Assembly (NCBI GenBank): GCA_013396655.1
Contig: WBMV01006288.1
Location: 948,490-1,012,489 of the forward strand
Source of the DNA: Campylorhamphus procurvoides
Taxonomy: Eukaryota > Chordata > Aves > Passeriformes > Dendrocolaptidae
Direction: 5' to 3'
Length of the DNA stretch: 64,000 bases
Below, one piece after another: positions 1 through 11,723 of this stretch. The position numbers were made by a program, and so were the translations under genes. Each line of letters opens with the position of its first letter. The stretch's first letter is position 1. A model generated the notes under the pieces. The model was not told the DNA's origin and searched no databases. It worked only from the letters and a program-made list of their open reading frames with translations.

Positions 1-2927
1 ACCAGCTGCTTCAAAACTGTGAGGAGATAGTCTTCTCTATCTCCAGAGTGTCCCGACCCAAAGAATTGAAACTAGAGTGCCAGATGGTGCTCATGTGTAC
101 ATATCTCTGAATTTTATCTGCAACCTCTCCCTCAGAAAGTCTTTAATAATAGAACATAAAAGTTGCCCATTCCACTGTCTCAGGCTTGTGAGGTACTTTA
201 CTACTCCCTAGCCATCCTTAACCTCCAGAAATTTCTCGGGTACATATTTCTCCCCTTCGACTCCAAAGTATCTTCATTGGATTGACCCATCTCAGCAGTA
301 CTGAAAAATGTTTGTCTTCCTCTATTGTTACTCCATTTTTGATTAAAAACTTTCTGCTTGCAGCCTCAGGCTTCACCATATTTTTGTTCCACTGAGCGAC
401 CCATACACTTGGCAAGGACCATAGTCCTTCTACAGCTGCAATGGGCACAAGGGCAGTCTTGACTCTGTTCATGAGAAGAAAGCCCATGAAAAGTAGGCTT
501 TACTTGGAAGAAAAGAAAAAAAAAAAGTCAGGTTATTACACTAAAACCATGGAGTCTTTCTTCCACATTCAGTTCAAACAGGGCTAAATATGCAAAGAGT
601 ATTTTTTCCTTTGTAAACCATACTTTTCCAGGGGTTTTGGTCTGCTGCTGGAGAAAAGGGAGAGGAGACCACAATCCCCAAGTTCTCCTTCTGCTTTTGA
701 CTGTATGCTTTTGACTATGAGCCAACCATATGATCTTCTTAGTTCCTTCAGTCAAAGCATTCCTCAGTTTACCAATTTGCAAAGTGGATACAACAGCGAT
801 ATATCCAGAGGAATGCAGAGAATAAAAGTAACTGTTTGCCAAAGACTTCAATGCCGGCAGCAAAAAAAAAATATTCTTTCAAATTAAAAATGGGATAGAT
901 TATTCACATATCTATACATAAACTCAAACCGTGAATCTGCTTGTAAGTGAACCACTCCTACATGAACCCTGCACTCTGTTTATAAGGCACATTGTTTCCT
1001 TTATAAAGCCTACAGAAGTCAGACTTTGATTTGAATATAATAAAATTGCAGAAACAGCAGAAGCTGGCCGTGTAACTCCTTTTTTAATGAATACCTAAAG
1101 TAACAGTCCTCTAAGCCATTGTGTCATCTTTCAACTCCTGTCCCTCCCTCCCCCTTTCTGCACCAAACTCGAGGAAAAGAAAAACTGATTGGCAGGCACT
1201 GTAGCTGGCGTGAATAACCACGACTATATATCTTGTCAAAAATCAGCATGTACTTTAAAAAAGAAGAAAGTAAAATATGAAGATAAGAGGAATAATCTGA
1301 GGCTCTCCCATATTCTCATTCAAATTTTTCTATTTAGATTTCACTATATTTCCTTTTTTAACCTTCTCCTGCAGGTCTTTATATATAGGACAAAAAAATC
1401 CACTTCTGTCATTTAAAGCATGATGAAAGCACCAAAGAAAAATCTATTTTCAGCTGTTTCTCGTTAGAGCACTTTTTTGCCACTGTGATGAAAGTCGATG
1501 CAAAGAAAGAAAGACGAGTCACTGATGAAGATGAAGAAGCATTTCTGATCAGCCATCTGTTCAACCAATTAAAATCCTCGCAAATAAAGTTGTGTATACT
1601 TATATAGCTAACCCATAAAGATAGATATACATATCTGTGTGTACACTGGCATGCGAATACATACATATAAATACCATGTAAAGTCTACTTTGAATACACT
1701 GAACTCTGCCTACATGCTGCGCATAGCTAATTAAATGCACACATAGAGAAACAATGAAAATGTGAAATAGAATTTGGCCCCACTGGAGAACAAAGCCTTC
1801 TCTATTAGCATCCTTTTCTCTTAATGGTCCTTATGCAGTAAAAATAAAGTCCAAACACTATAATTTCACTCCCAGAAAAGTTACAAATACTGTAGGTATC
1901 TTTAGAAACAGCTGCAAAAGTGGATTCACTTCTGACAAGATTGGTGTTAATTACCAGTAAGGACTTCAGTATAATACTATTTAAATCATTTTAAATTATC
2001 CCTCTCAAAAATTAATTTTTCATCAAAGATTACACAAAAAAATCATGATATCATCTCTGCAGCTGCGATTTAGTAATAATTTCATCTATTATTACCAATG
2101 TCAGTTAGATAAAAGAAAAATGGCATCCTACTGTGCTGATTCCAGCATAGGCCATATATAGAAATTTTTAACTATCACTTATAATCGCCTTGATGAGCTT
2201 AAACCTCCTCTCAATTAACACCCTAAATGACACTGAGACATCTTAATGGAGGATGTAAGTAAAGGAAAAAGACTTTAATCAAAGAATAAAAAGAGAAGTG
2301 CCAAGCAAAAGGAGGAAGTCTGGTGCACCTCTCAGTGTCCAATCTCACTGGGGTCCTTTATCTTGTCTTGAACTTCTTGTCATCTTTATATTTCTACTGT
2401 AACTTCACAGCAACCCTAAGAAGGCAAAATAATGGTGTGCATACTCTTATCTGCAGTTTGCATCCACATCTCAGAAAGACAGTGGGGGTTTACACTGAGC
2501 AGGAAAACACAGACTAAATGAAACTGAAAAATAAAATTATTTCAACTTACAATAAGGCTTACTTCATTTTAGTTATTACTTCAGTAGTGGTTCAGGGCAA
2601 TTCTTAAAGAATACATTGGAATACATTGATTCACATACTATTCAATAAACCTTGAAAAAGCGTGTTCTGATCCTAACATCCCAACCTGAATAAAGTTCTG
2701 CTTTCATAGCCAGGAGGTAATTATACTTCTAAAGAGCTGCTCAGTTGCCAGACAGCCATGTAAATATTTGCTTAAATGGCACCTACAGTCGATATTATTA
2801 AGGGCATTTTTCTCTCTTTTAGCGTATCTCTAAAACTCACAATACAAGTATTTAAATGCATGCACATACTGGGTGGTTGTGATAGCACTCTTCAAATTTC
2901 AGGAAGGCTGAGAAATAAGTCTCTGTC
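1..2927. other. Unassigned AT-rich intergenic or intronic sequence
   Basis: No gene, RNA gene or repeat family was recognised here. Open frames are 111 codons or shorter, lie on both strands, and show no domain or consistent splice structure. Only short A-rich runs (about 512-526 and 862-871) and a TATA/ATAC-rich patch near 1600-1670 stand out. It could be intergenic or intronic. Confidence 0.6.
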
Positions 2928-3081
2928 TAGTGTTTCCCAAACTTGTGAATTCAACTTTACAGCCTTCAGAGTAACCACCCAGATGTAGTACACTGATAAT
3001 CTTCAGCTACCCTCCACAGACTTCTTGTGCTATACCCTTGTGCAAAACCTCTGGGGGATGATTACAGCCTGGGAACTGCTG
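2928..3081. mobile_element. Possible hAT-like non-autonomous element (MITE-like relic)
   Basis: The left edge reads AGTGTTTCCCAAACT and the right edge, read on the minus strand, CAGCAGTTCCCAGG. Both resemble the CAGNGGTTCCCAAA-type terminal inverted repeats of hAT/Charlie short elements, and CTCTGGGGG just inside the right end fits the usual style. The pair agree at only about 8 of 14 positions, and the flanking 8-mers do not match as a target-site duplication. If real, this is an old, decayed copy of about 154 bp with no coding capacity. Chance resemblance is possible. Confidence 0.33.
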
Positions 3082-3930
3082 TTTTAGGATGCACATGGCT
3101 GAAGGGACAGGTAGACGGTGGTTTTGTCCTGGTAGATGACTCAGTGACAATCTGCCAGCTCTGATAGGGGAAAAATGGCTTTGGGAAGTGTGATGGTAAA
3201 TTACCTCTGAGGGACTTTGGGAGGTGCTGCAAATGCCTGGGAACCAGACATCTCTGCTGCAACAGCTAAAGGGACTGTTGGCTTTTGAAATATTGAAGCA
3301 ACAAATAGAAGTTCCTGTTCACTGTGCCTGTTCCCATGCCTGTAATTCAAAAAAAAATTGTTTTACAGCCTAATATTTTTTCAGTTAATTCACTCATAAT
3401 GAGAAGCAAATTAATATCTCTGTGTGCATTAACAGTAAAAAAAAAAAAAATCAGCCATGATATTTCATTCCTTTCAAGTGGTTTTTTTGCTCATTACAGC
3501 TTCGCAAACTGTTAGCTACAAATTATACCAGTTTAGGTTTCAGGTTATTGTGATTAGAAAATAATTTGCAAATGGATTTTGCTTTTATTTGTCATAGGTA
3601 TTTGTTGAATTGTTCACCTGACCATTTCAGCTTGTGGGTTGTTTGCTTTACCTTTTCACTAGTCCCTCCTATTCTGGTGCTAAGCACACGGTATTTTATG
3701 ACACACAAAGTACTGTTAAAAGAGCCCCTCAGGTAAAAGTAAGAAATATTTCATCCTCTGCTCCATAACAGGTGCACTTTCCACTAAATTTAGCCACTGC
3801 TGTGACAGAGAAATTGATAAAACCCTCCTGTGCTGGATGATTTTAGATGCATGAATATTACACAGCAACTAATAATAAGCAATAGACTGTGTATTGTTAG
3901 GGAAAAATTTGCTGATGTACAGTGAGCTGT
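3082..3930. other. Unassigned unique sequence
   Basis: No gene or known repeat was recognised. There is an A-run at about 3436-3450. It leads directly into the CR1 fragment that begins near 3931. Confidence 0.55.
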
Positions 3931-4349
3931 GGAATCACAGAATAATAGACTATCCTGAGTTGGAAAGGACCCATAGGGATCATCAAAGTCCAACTCCTGG
4001 CCCTGCACAGGACTCTCCCAAGAATCATGCCACGTGCCTGAAAGTGTTGTCCAAACGCTTCTTGAACTCTGTCAGATTCAGGGCTGTGACCACTTCCATG
4101 GGAAGCCTGTTCCAGTGCTCAATTACCCTCAAGGTGAAGGACCTCTTTCTGATATCCAACCTAAACCTTCCCTGACAGAACTTCATAGCATTCCCTTGGA
4201 TTCTGTCTCTGATCACCAAGAGAGAAGAGATCAGTGTCTGTCCCTCTGCTTCCCCTCGAGATGAAGCTGTAGACTGCTATGAGGTCTCCAATCTCCTTTT
4301 CTCCAGGCTGAACAAGCCAAGTGACCTCAGCTGGTCCTCACACAGCTTT
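3931..4349 (-). mobile_element. CR1 LINE, 5'-truncated 3' fragment (minus strand)
   Basis: This is a non-LTR retrotransposon fragment of the CR1 family. On the plus strand it opens with GGAATCACAGAATAATAGAC, a decayed form of the CR1 3'-terminal octamer repeat, then runs TTGGAAAGGACC and CTCCAGGCTGAACAAGCC as CR1 3' ends do. The minus strand at 4219-4025 keeps an open frame that ends the ORF2 (endonuclease/reverse transcriptase) protein, including RSFTLRVIEHWNRLPMEVV and FKKRLDN, which I recognise as the ORF2 C-terminal end. The stop is at 4025-4027, followed by a short 3' UTR. Only the last 420 bp or so remain, typical of 5' truncation on insertion. It cannot be active, and the host gene content is unaffected as far as can be seen. 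Confidence 0.93.
4025..4219 (-). pseudogene. Remnant of CR1 ORF2 C-terminus
   Basis: A 64-residue readable segment inside the CR1 fragment. The conserved block HWNRLPMEVV followed by FKKRLDN matches the extreme C-terminal region of CR1 ORF2, downstream of the reverse transcriptase domain. No catalytic residues are included. The initiating ATG is incidental; the frame is a truncated internal part of the original protein. It is not expected to be functional. Confidence 0.88.
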
Positions 4350-6917
4350 GTATTAATATCTGTGCAATGTCAGCATTCACAAATATTACCCTGGCATAGG
4401 GCAGCTCTCTGAATATTTCCTACTAAAGAGCTTTCTGTGACTCACAAAAGAAACAATCTTCCAGCATTTACTCTCCAAACTGGTTTTTGTTCCTGTTTCT
4501 TTTTACCCCCATTTGAACTTCTAGCCAAACACATTTCTTTCTCCAATTAAAATCTGAGGAGGGTTGATTTTGCATACATAACACACAAGGTAGCAGTGAA
4601 GTAATGTATGCAATTAAAAAAATCCCTAAGTATTCACTGATCTGAAGGTTGACAGCCTATGAGTTTACAATAAAAAGAAAAAGCTAATAGCTTTTCAGAA
4701 AGAAAATAACTTGCATCAGTTTCTGCAACTGCTGCTCTAACAGAAACTGCTGTATGGTACTCTGTAATGTAAATGCTAAGCACTCCATATTAAAGACAAG
4801 AGGTTTCTTTCTGTGTGATCAAGGAAATGCTTATTTTCTTATCCAGCAGAACTCCAAGTACACTGCTTTTATCTTGGCCTCCATTTCACTGTTTTACCCG
4901 TATGATAAGCATTTCTGTTGATTATGAGCCTGAAAAAAAAAAAAAGCCTTTCTGATCAAAATGGCTGTGGCAACAAGGGGCCTAAGGCAGAGTTGGTAAT
5001 GCCGTTATCAAAAAGAAGGCCTTTTCCTGGAATTGGGTTTGAGCTGCCTCAGCAAGTGCCTCTCATAAACTGCATCTCTTCAGAGAGATGGGAGAATGCC
5101 AGTCAAGCTACACTGAGAAATACTTTCAAGTGCAGACACACCTAAAAGCTCTGATATTCAGAATCAGCTAATTAAATGCACATTTCGGTGTGGATGGGTC
5201 ATTTTGTGACCCAGCTAGCATTATGAAGTTTGGCAAGACAGTAAATTCAGTCTAATACTGACCAAAAGAAAAAAAAAAAAAAAAACGAGTGTTTCCACTG
5301 ATATCCTTTGCTCTCAAATATACACTGCTGTTTCTTGCTCTGCAGAGACACTGATGTTCACCTGATCTCTAACCTAACCAATTTTGTTCACTAAACTGGC
5401 AGAAAATACTGCACTGATATTTGCAGTGTTCATTTTCTGTCCGTATGGTAAGTTGAAGCAGCTGGCTGGAGCATCAAACAAGTTCCAGAGCCAGTATGAG
5501 GAGGAGGGAGAAGGGCATGTTGTTTCCTCTCAGTATCAGCTGTATTTTAGGATTGTCCTCTGGGGAAATCAACCCCTTAAACAGTGTTATGTCACTGTAC
5601 TCAGAGTTATCACTGTGGCCACGTCAGAGCTATTGTTCTGACCAAATACAGTGATCTCTCCTAAGAATAAATGACAAGATTTGCACAAAAGCAGTTGGGG
5701 TTTTTTAAGGGGAGAATAAATTACACAGAGACATACACCAGCCTGGCAGTTGAGTTGATTAAGACTGTGAAGAAGACAAAGAGCAAGCAAACCACATTTT
5801 CCTCTCCTAACCACCACTGCTATGGCAGCAACTCCCCTGACGTATATGTCATTTTATCTACAGAAGAGTACTTTTGCCCTACACTTATCTTGTTCAGGAG
5901 GTTGTATCAGTTTATCAGCTTTTTCTGCCGGTGTAAACTTAGCTTCCAATGGAAGTGGCTGACAGTCTAGCTATATCTGAAGCCTTTTCTAGCTAGGATA
6001 TGGTCATAACAGAAACCTTTTGGCTTTTGATTACAAAGAAAGTCTATATTTCAGTGGATGCCCCGCCATGAAGCTGCACAGCTGCTATTTTTGCTTCTTT
6101 AGTCACCACCTTTCCAAACAAAAAAGAAATTCTCTGTGTGCTGTGAATAACAATAAAAAAAAATCTAGTCAAAATGACTCTGCTGCATTTGTGTCCTTTT
6201 ATTTCTTTGCCAACGATATAGGAGTTCACTCTAAAATCCCCAACATTCTGCAGTTGCTTGAGAGCCAGGACAGCTCTCAAGCCAGGTCTAAATTATAAAG
6301 TGTTGTTGACAAAGCTGTTTCAGTCACAAGCATGAAAAAAATCACACCCTTAATTGATATAGATATGCCAGCAACACCCTCTGTATAGATGCAAGAATCC
6401 CTTTGCTGGCATGGCTTATGTCACTCAAAAAGGTAGTTGAAGAAAAAAGACTCCTTTTGCCAATATATATCTTTCCTCTGGTAAAACTCAGCCAACAAAG
6501 CCTGTGTATCATGGTTTGTGTACGATGACTCCCAAATTTTCTGCAGCAGTCCTTGCTTAAGCAAATCAGCCACGTGTAACACCTCCCAGCAACCAGGGTC
6601 CTTCTCCAAAACTGGGCTTTTAGTTCCGCCTTGTGTCCCTCTTCCTATTTCTCTGGCACTTGTTCTTTGCCCCCACTGTGCCCCTCCTACTCCCTATGTC
6701 CCCTCCTTTTTATGAAACCATTTCTGACTAGAGTCACTCAGATATGATCATCTCATATCTTCCAGCACTTCTGGTTCAGTCTGATTGGGAAACCTTGGTG
6801 CAAGCTGTAGGAGATCCTGTCAAAATGGAAGCAAAATGAAAACAAGGAAAGGTTTTCCATCTTAGCATTTAGTTTTGTCACTGTCACCACCAGCAGTCAC
6901 CAAATCTCAGTATAGTT
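4350..6917. other. Unassigned AT-rich sequence
   Basis: No gene or recognised repeat. Homopolymer A-runs lie at 4932-4945 and 5270-5285. Several open frames of 75-99 codons occur on both strands, overlapping each other; none resembles a known protein. Confidence 0.55.
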
Positions 6918-7130
6918 GAAGTTCATAAGGACCTCTGGAAACCAACCGGTCCAATCCCATAATCAAAGCAGAGTCAACTAGGACAGATTGCTCAGGCTCT
7001 TGTCCAGTCAACTTTGGAGTATCTCCAAGGATGGAGATAATGGAGAAACACATGTTGGAACCCATATCATTTAAACTCTTCCCTCATGGAAAACGTCTCA
7101 AAATCTGCACAGACTCCAGCAGGTTTTTCT
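6918..7130 (-). mobile_element. CR1 LINE, old 3' fragment (minus strand)
   Basis: On the plus strand the segment reads TTCATAAGGACCTCTGGAAA, then TCAAAGCAGAGTCAACTAGG, then CTTGTCCAGTCAACTTTGG and GTATCTCCAAGGATGGAGAT, in the order seen near the 3' end of reverse-oriented CR1 copies. Matches are diverged and fade after about 7110. No terminal octamer repeat or readable ORF2 frame remains. It is older or more decayed than the copy at 3931-4349. Boundaries are approximate. Confidence 0.85.
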
Positions 7131-10100
7131 CATTTAGTTCCAATACCCTTTAACTGTCAGATAAACAATTACAGATAGAGCAGACATTTAAAAAGTGGAC
7201 ATCATTTGAGGAGCTGAAGCTGATTAATTTTCTGCAGTTCCTCTATCTACCTTATTTTGAGTAATGGGAAGACAGTGTACTCTGTTTCTTTGTATTGAGG
7301 TTGCTACTGGCCCCTAGTGAGTTTGAATCTGACACTTTAGGGGACATGAATGGGTTTACCATGAAGGACTGACTTTTTTGTTGCATTTGAGATTTAGTAT
7401 CATGTATTTCTACTGACTAGACTGAGGTTATTCCTATTTTATATATTAGGTTAAAAAATATACCAGTGACTTAGAAGTACAAGGAAACAGTATGAAATAC
7501 ATAGACTTATCTCTAGGTTGTAGACATGCTTATCCCCTCCTCCCTCTTTTCTCTTCAACTTATTCTCAGTGAGATAGCTTGCCATACACACCCTAGGCCA
7601 CTTTAAGTTCATTTAACTGAAGATTTAATCTTGCAGAATGGACTCCTCCTACACTATATTTTATGCTTGGGTGGATCTATGGCTAACTGGACAGGTGCAA
7701 GGATGAATTATAATACAGCGTTATGCTAGTAAATGCTGCCTCCACATATAACTTTCTGAAGGAAACTCTGGCTTATAAAGATGCTTCATTTACTTTGGAG
7801 TTAAACACAGTACTTCACTGACATCCATTGAGTTACATGTCTTAACAAAAAAAAAAAAGGGGGAGGGGAATTAAAAGAAAATGACTTCTGCAAAGCAAAG
7901 CATACAGGAAAAATATTGTGTTTTGTTTTTTGAATCTATGTCTTCAATCTTAAAGGTAGCAGAAGGATAGTAATAATAATTTTTAAATTATACTTCTTAA
8001 TATTTATAAGAGGAATTGATTGGGCAACTATTACCAAAAACCTAACTTAAGAAGCATTATTTGAGAAAGAAAAATGTTCTTGAGTTCTTCATCAAAATTA
8101 ATTGAATTATGTGAAATCATTCTTCTGTCTCTCTCTTTAATGCCAAAATACTGTAGCAAACAAGAAAGAGCAAATCTTTAATAGATATATTAGAGATTTT
8201 TTTTTTCCAAAAGGGCACAAAGCTCTGGGCAGATGATGAAAGTTCTATTCCTGAAAATCAGCTCCATCAGAGTTGAAACAGAGCAAGCACTTAGCACATA
8301 AAAAGGGATGGCTCTAAGTGAAGAAAAAGATTGCATCCAATTGAAATTTCAGCGAACGCAACTAAGGAGAATGCAATCTCCCAGTCAGAAATTGATTAAG
8401 ATACCACTCTTCCTGCTAGAAGATCTTTGGCTTTTCTAAGTGTCCAGGACCAAGTTAACATTTCATTCAAAATGTGCTATCTTGCCAATAGCACAGTCTT
8501 CCCAACAAGGCATCCATGCAGAGGAAGTAAACATCATTGGTTGAAATTCTAATGCTACACAAGTTCAAGTTCTGGATTCTCAATCTGCCTTTCTTCTAGA
8601 GCTCCTCCTTTCCTTGAAAAATTAAATTTAGAAAGAAATCTTGTACAAAGAACAAAAGTATCTAGTAAAGAATTTACCCTATGCCTACAAAAGTCCTGAA
8701 AAAAAGCATGAGTTTCCTATGCAGATTGCATTAGTAATTATTAAACAGTAGCAGCATTTTTATGTTTAAAATATTTTTCCCTGTCCATCAATTACTCATA
8801 TTATCATAGTCTTTATTTCTCATTAAAATTCTCAGTAGCAGTTGACAACGGCCAAATTCAGCTGAGGCGAATGGCAAAGTGGGCTCAAATTAAGACATAT
8901 TCTGGAATTTGAGTCTCAGATCTGGTTTGTCATTAGGGTCATACCACAGTAATTCCAAAAAACCCCTAATTTGTACCACAGGTATGTGGTCCTTAAGGCC
9001 ACAAATACATAGTGTTGTGCACCTTCATTTAAAAAATGCTAAAAAAACAAAAAAAAAGGAAGCCATTGGCTTAGCTATAAGTTCTCAGTAACAGTGTTGC
9101 TACAGCAGCATCAAATCTCTCTCTGCAAGCAGAGAGACATTGCAAGATCATCCTTAGGGCAGCTGTTTCCCCAGGAGCACCACAGGACTGTCACAGAGGT
9201 CATAATCCAGGGCATGTTCATGTGTCCTCTGTGCCCCCTTAATACCCTTTGTGAAAGATGAGCACTCATTTAGCAAAAAGACATGCCAGCAGCAGATCAA
9301 TGCAAACTGTGCTGCCTTCCAATAATTTTAATGCTAGATCATGATTGAATAAGACATCAGGTGGACTGCAAAGTATACGGCACTGCCCTACCATTAATCT
9401 TTAATTAGTTAAGGCAGCATAGAGCCTCCCTGGAACAATATGCTCATATTTCTTAAAAATGCAGACACACTTTTAGAGAAATATGAATTAAGAATAACTA
9501 CTTTTTATATGCAAGGGAAAGGTGGGAGGAATTAGGGCATGAAATCCTCAGCAGACTGCTCATGAGTTTTCTCTTCTGGGTGGTGTTTGAAATAAAACTA
9601 CTCCCTGAAGAACAGCAACAAGTAACAGTCTAGATACAACAGTGTAAGTGCCAGGAAGGGCTGTACCCTATATGACAAAAGTACCGCATGTGCAACAGGA
9701 AGGAAGAAAAGGATTAAAATTGCCTGTGTTTTATTATTTCCTGCCTCTGCCACTGATGACATTCTGTGAGGCTTTTAGTGATGCACTTCACTTCCTACCA
9801 AAACTGAAAATATGTGTGCCATAAAGGTGTTGTCTGTTTTAACTACCTGCAAAAGCATTTTAACCTGTGGATTAAAAAGCCATAAAAGAAACTGAATCTC
9901 AGAGCTGAATGCAGGAGAAACTCTGTGATGAAAAATCTCAATATGTAAAGATTGTTTTGCCTAATTATGGGATTCTCTTCTGTGGCTGACTGGCAGTGAT
10001 GACATGGCCCTGCTCAGAGAAGGAGCACTGCATAAAAAATGTTGACCAATAATGTTATGGCATTAAGTGGTTACACATTCTTACAGCAAAATGTTGTATT

Positions 10101-11298
10101 AAGTTTCTATATTGGAATTTGAAATGTATGGATATGCAGAATAGAACAATTTCAAATGAACAGCAGAGTTTGTCCTAAGTATAGTCACTTCAGTTTAAAA
10201 ATGAATGGGTTTGAAGGCATGTGGTGCAGAATAGTTAAAAATTACTGGAGTACTCTTCAGACTATTGAAGAAATCTAGGAAATGTAAATTGGTTGCAGTG
10301 CCTATGCTCAGAGCACCCTATTCACTTCCAAAATGAAGGGCTCTCAAAAAAAAAAAAAAGAGAAAGAAAAAGTGAAGGATTGCATTTGGAAAGGATGGAG
10401 CACTTCAGTTTGTTTTGTTGGGATTTTTTTTAGCAAATATTTCTTTTTGGAAGCAATTCAAAAAGCATTTTATCATTGTATGCAAATTCGTGAATGATTT
10501 AAAAATTAAAGCCTATATAAAGCAAAAGGAGAATAATTAAAATAACACTAACAGCCTCCTGCCTTGAAACCCAGTAAAAGGGAAAGGGAGATAGAGAAAA
10601 AAAGTAAGAGAGAGTAGAAAAAAATCCATACTTTCAAGGGAGTAAAAAGAGTTGTAGGGACATCTCTGACCTGGTCTGTGTGCTTTGCAGAGATCCACAA
10701 ATCAATACACTGCTGGAGCAATAGGAAGGTCTTGGGAATAGACCATGGTGACCCTATCTCTTCACCTTTGGCTACACGAACTTCCTTCACATCACAGAAA
10801 ATGCCTCTCCTCCTTCCTGGTTGTATCTGAGTGACTGCTCCCTTAACAGCTGCACTTGCTCAGGACTCCTTAACAACTCTTTCTGTATGGATTTTTCTTT
10901 CTTTGGTGAGAGGCATCTTGCATGGGCTGATTGTAAAGATTTTGTTGTGATTTAGCCAGGGTTAAAGCTCCAGATCTTCAGTGTGTAGGACTAGAGGGAA
11001 TTTCAGCTTTCATTTAACATGAGAGAGTGTTTTCTAGCCCCTATAGTTGATGATAAGAACTTGGAAATCTGTCCCCAGAAAACCATAGACTCCAAATCCC
11101 AGCAGGCAAATAGAAAGATCTCCCCCTTCTTACTCCTCCCCACGCAAGCCAAATTATTTTTAAAGTTCAGTATTTAGAAACCTTCTTTACAATTCTGAAA
11201 CATTTGGGTCTGGCAATCTCCCTTTGCTTTGCCTCCTTCCTGGCATGCAACCTTTCCTCACAAGCTAAGATTAAAGCAAGAACCAGGACAGAGTCCCT
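7131..11298. other. Unassigned AT-rich sequence
   Basis: About 4.2 kb without any recognised gene, RNA or repeat family. It holds short A-runs (7846-7858, 10345-10359), T-runs (about 8199-8209) and a purine-rich patch at about 10560-10625. Open frames are 93 codons or shorter. Confidence 0.55.
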
Positions 11299-11670
11299 GG
11301 TTTGACCGATGTCGGATTGCAGGAAATAAGACGAGCCTAGAGCAGGATGTTCAGGCTCCCCGAGCATCAAGGCAGAGGCGTTGCCCCTCCTGGAGTGACT
11401 GCCTGGGTGAAGTCGCAGGCTGGCAGTCTGCCGCCACACTGGGAGCAATCCAGGGAGGGTTTATGTCTGTGGGACCGAGAAATGCGGTGGGCCTCGCTCC
11501 GAGAAAAGAAAGAGAGTCAGCTTCACTGCCAACAGAATTAGGGCTCTCTTCCAGTATTCAGAAACGTACATACTTTTATATATTTGCCACACGGCTTTGC
11601 TGCGCAGCAGCACATGTGTTATGGCTGCACAACGCCGAGAAAAAAGAGCACCCAAATCAAAGAGCGTTGT
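11299..11670. promoter_or_regulatory. CpG-enriched segment, possible regulatory element
   Basis: I count about 17 CpG dinucleotides in roughly 370 bp, with clearly higher GC than either flank, in a window where CpG is otherwise rare. It includes the 12-bp palindrome TGCTGCGCAGCA at 11598-11609 and a CTCF-like match just downstream (11684-11697). Retained CpG suggests low germline methylation or constraint, as at promoters and enhancers. A 147-codon plus-strand open frame covers it (11229-11672), but its protein has no recognisable domain and a 100-codon frame opens on the other strand (11461-11763), so I do not call it coding. An unannotated first exon is an alternative. Confidence 0.4.
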
Positions 11671-11683
11671 GAGTGGGGAGGTG

Positions 11684-11697
11684 GCACCAGGTGGTAA
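11684..11697 (+). promoter_or_regulatory. CTCF-like site (weak)
   Basis: GCACCAGGTGGTAA agrees with the CTCF core consensus CCASYAGRKGGCRS at about 11 of 14 positions, including the CACCAGGTGG core. It lies at the edge of the CpG-enriched segment. Matches this good occur by chance, so occupancy is unproven. Confidence 0.22.
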
Positions 11698-11698
11698 A

Positions 11699-11723
11699 GG
11701 ATGGATGGATGGATGGAGGGATG
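11699..11723 (+). repeat. (GGAT)n microsatellite
   Basis: About six tandem copies of GGAT with one GGAG interruption. Simple tandem repeat, no coding role. Confidence 0.9.

Noticed and set aside
11229..11672. Longest open frame (147 codons) as a coding gene
   Set aside because: No recognisable domain, a 100-codon frame opens on the other strand over part of it, and the local high GC reduces stop codons. It is better explained as a CpG-enriched non-coding segment, though a partial exon is not excluded.
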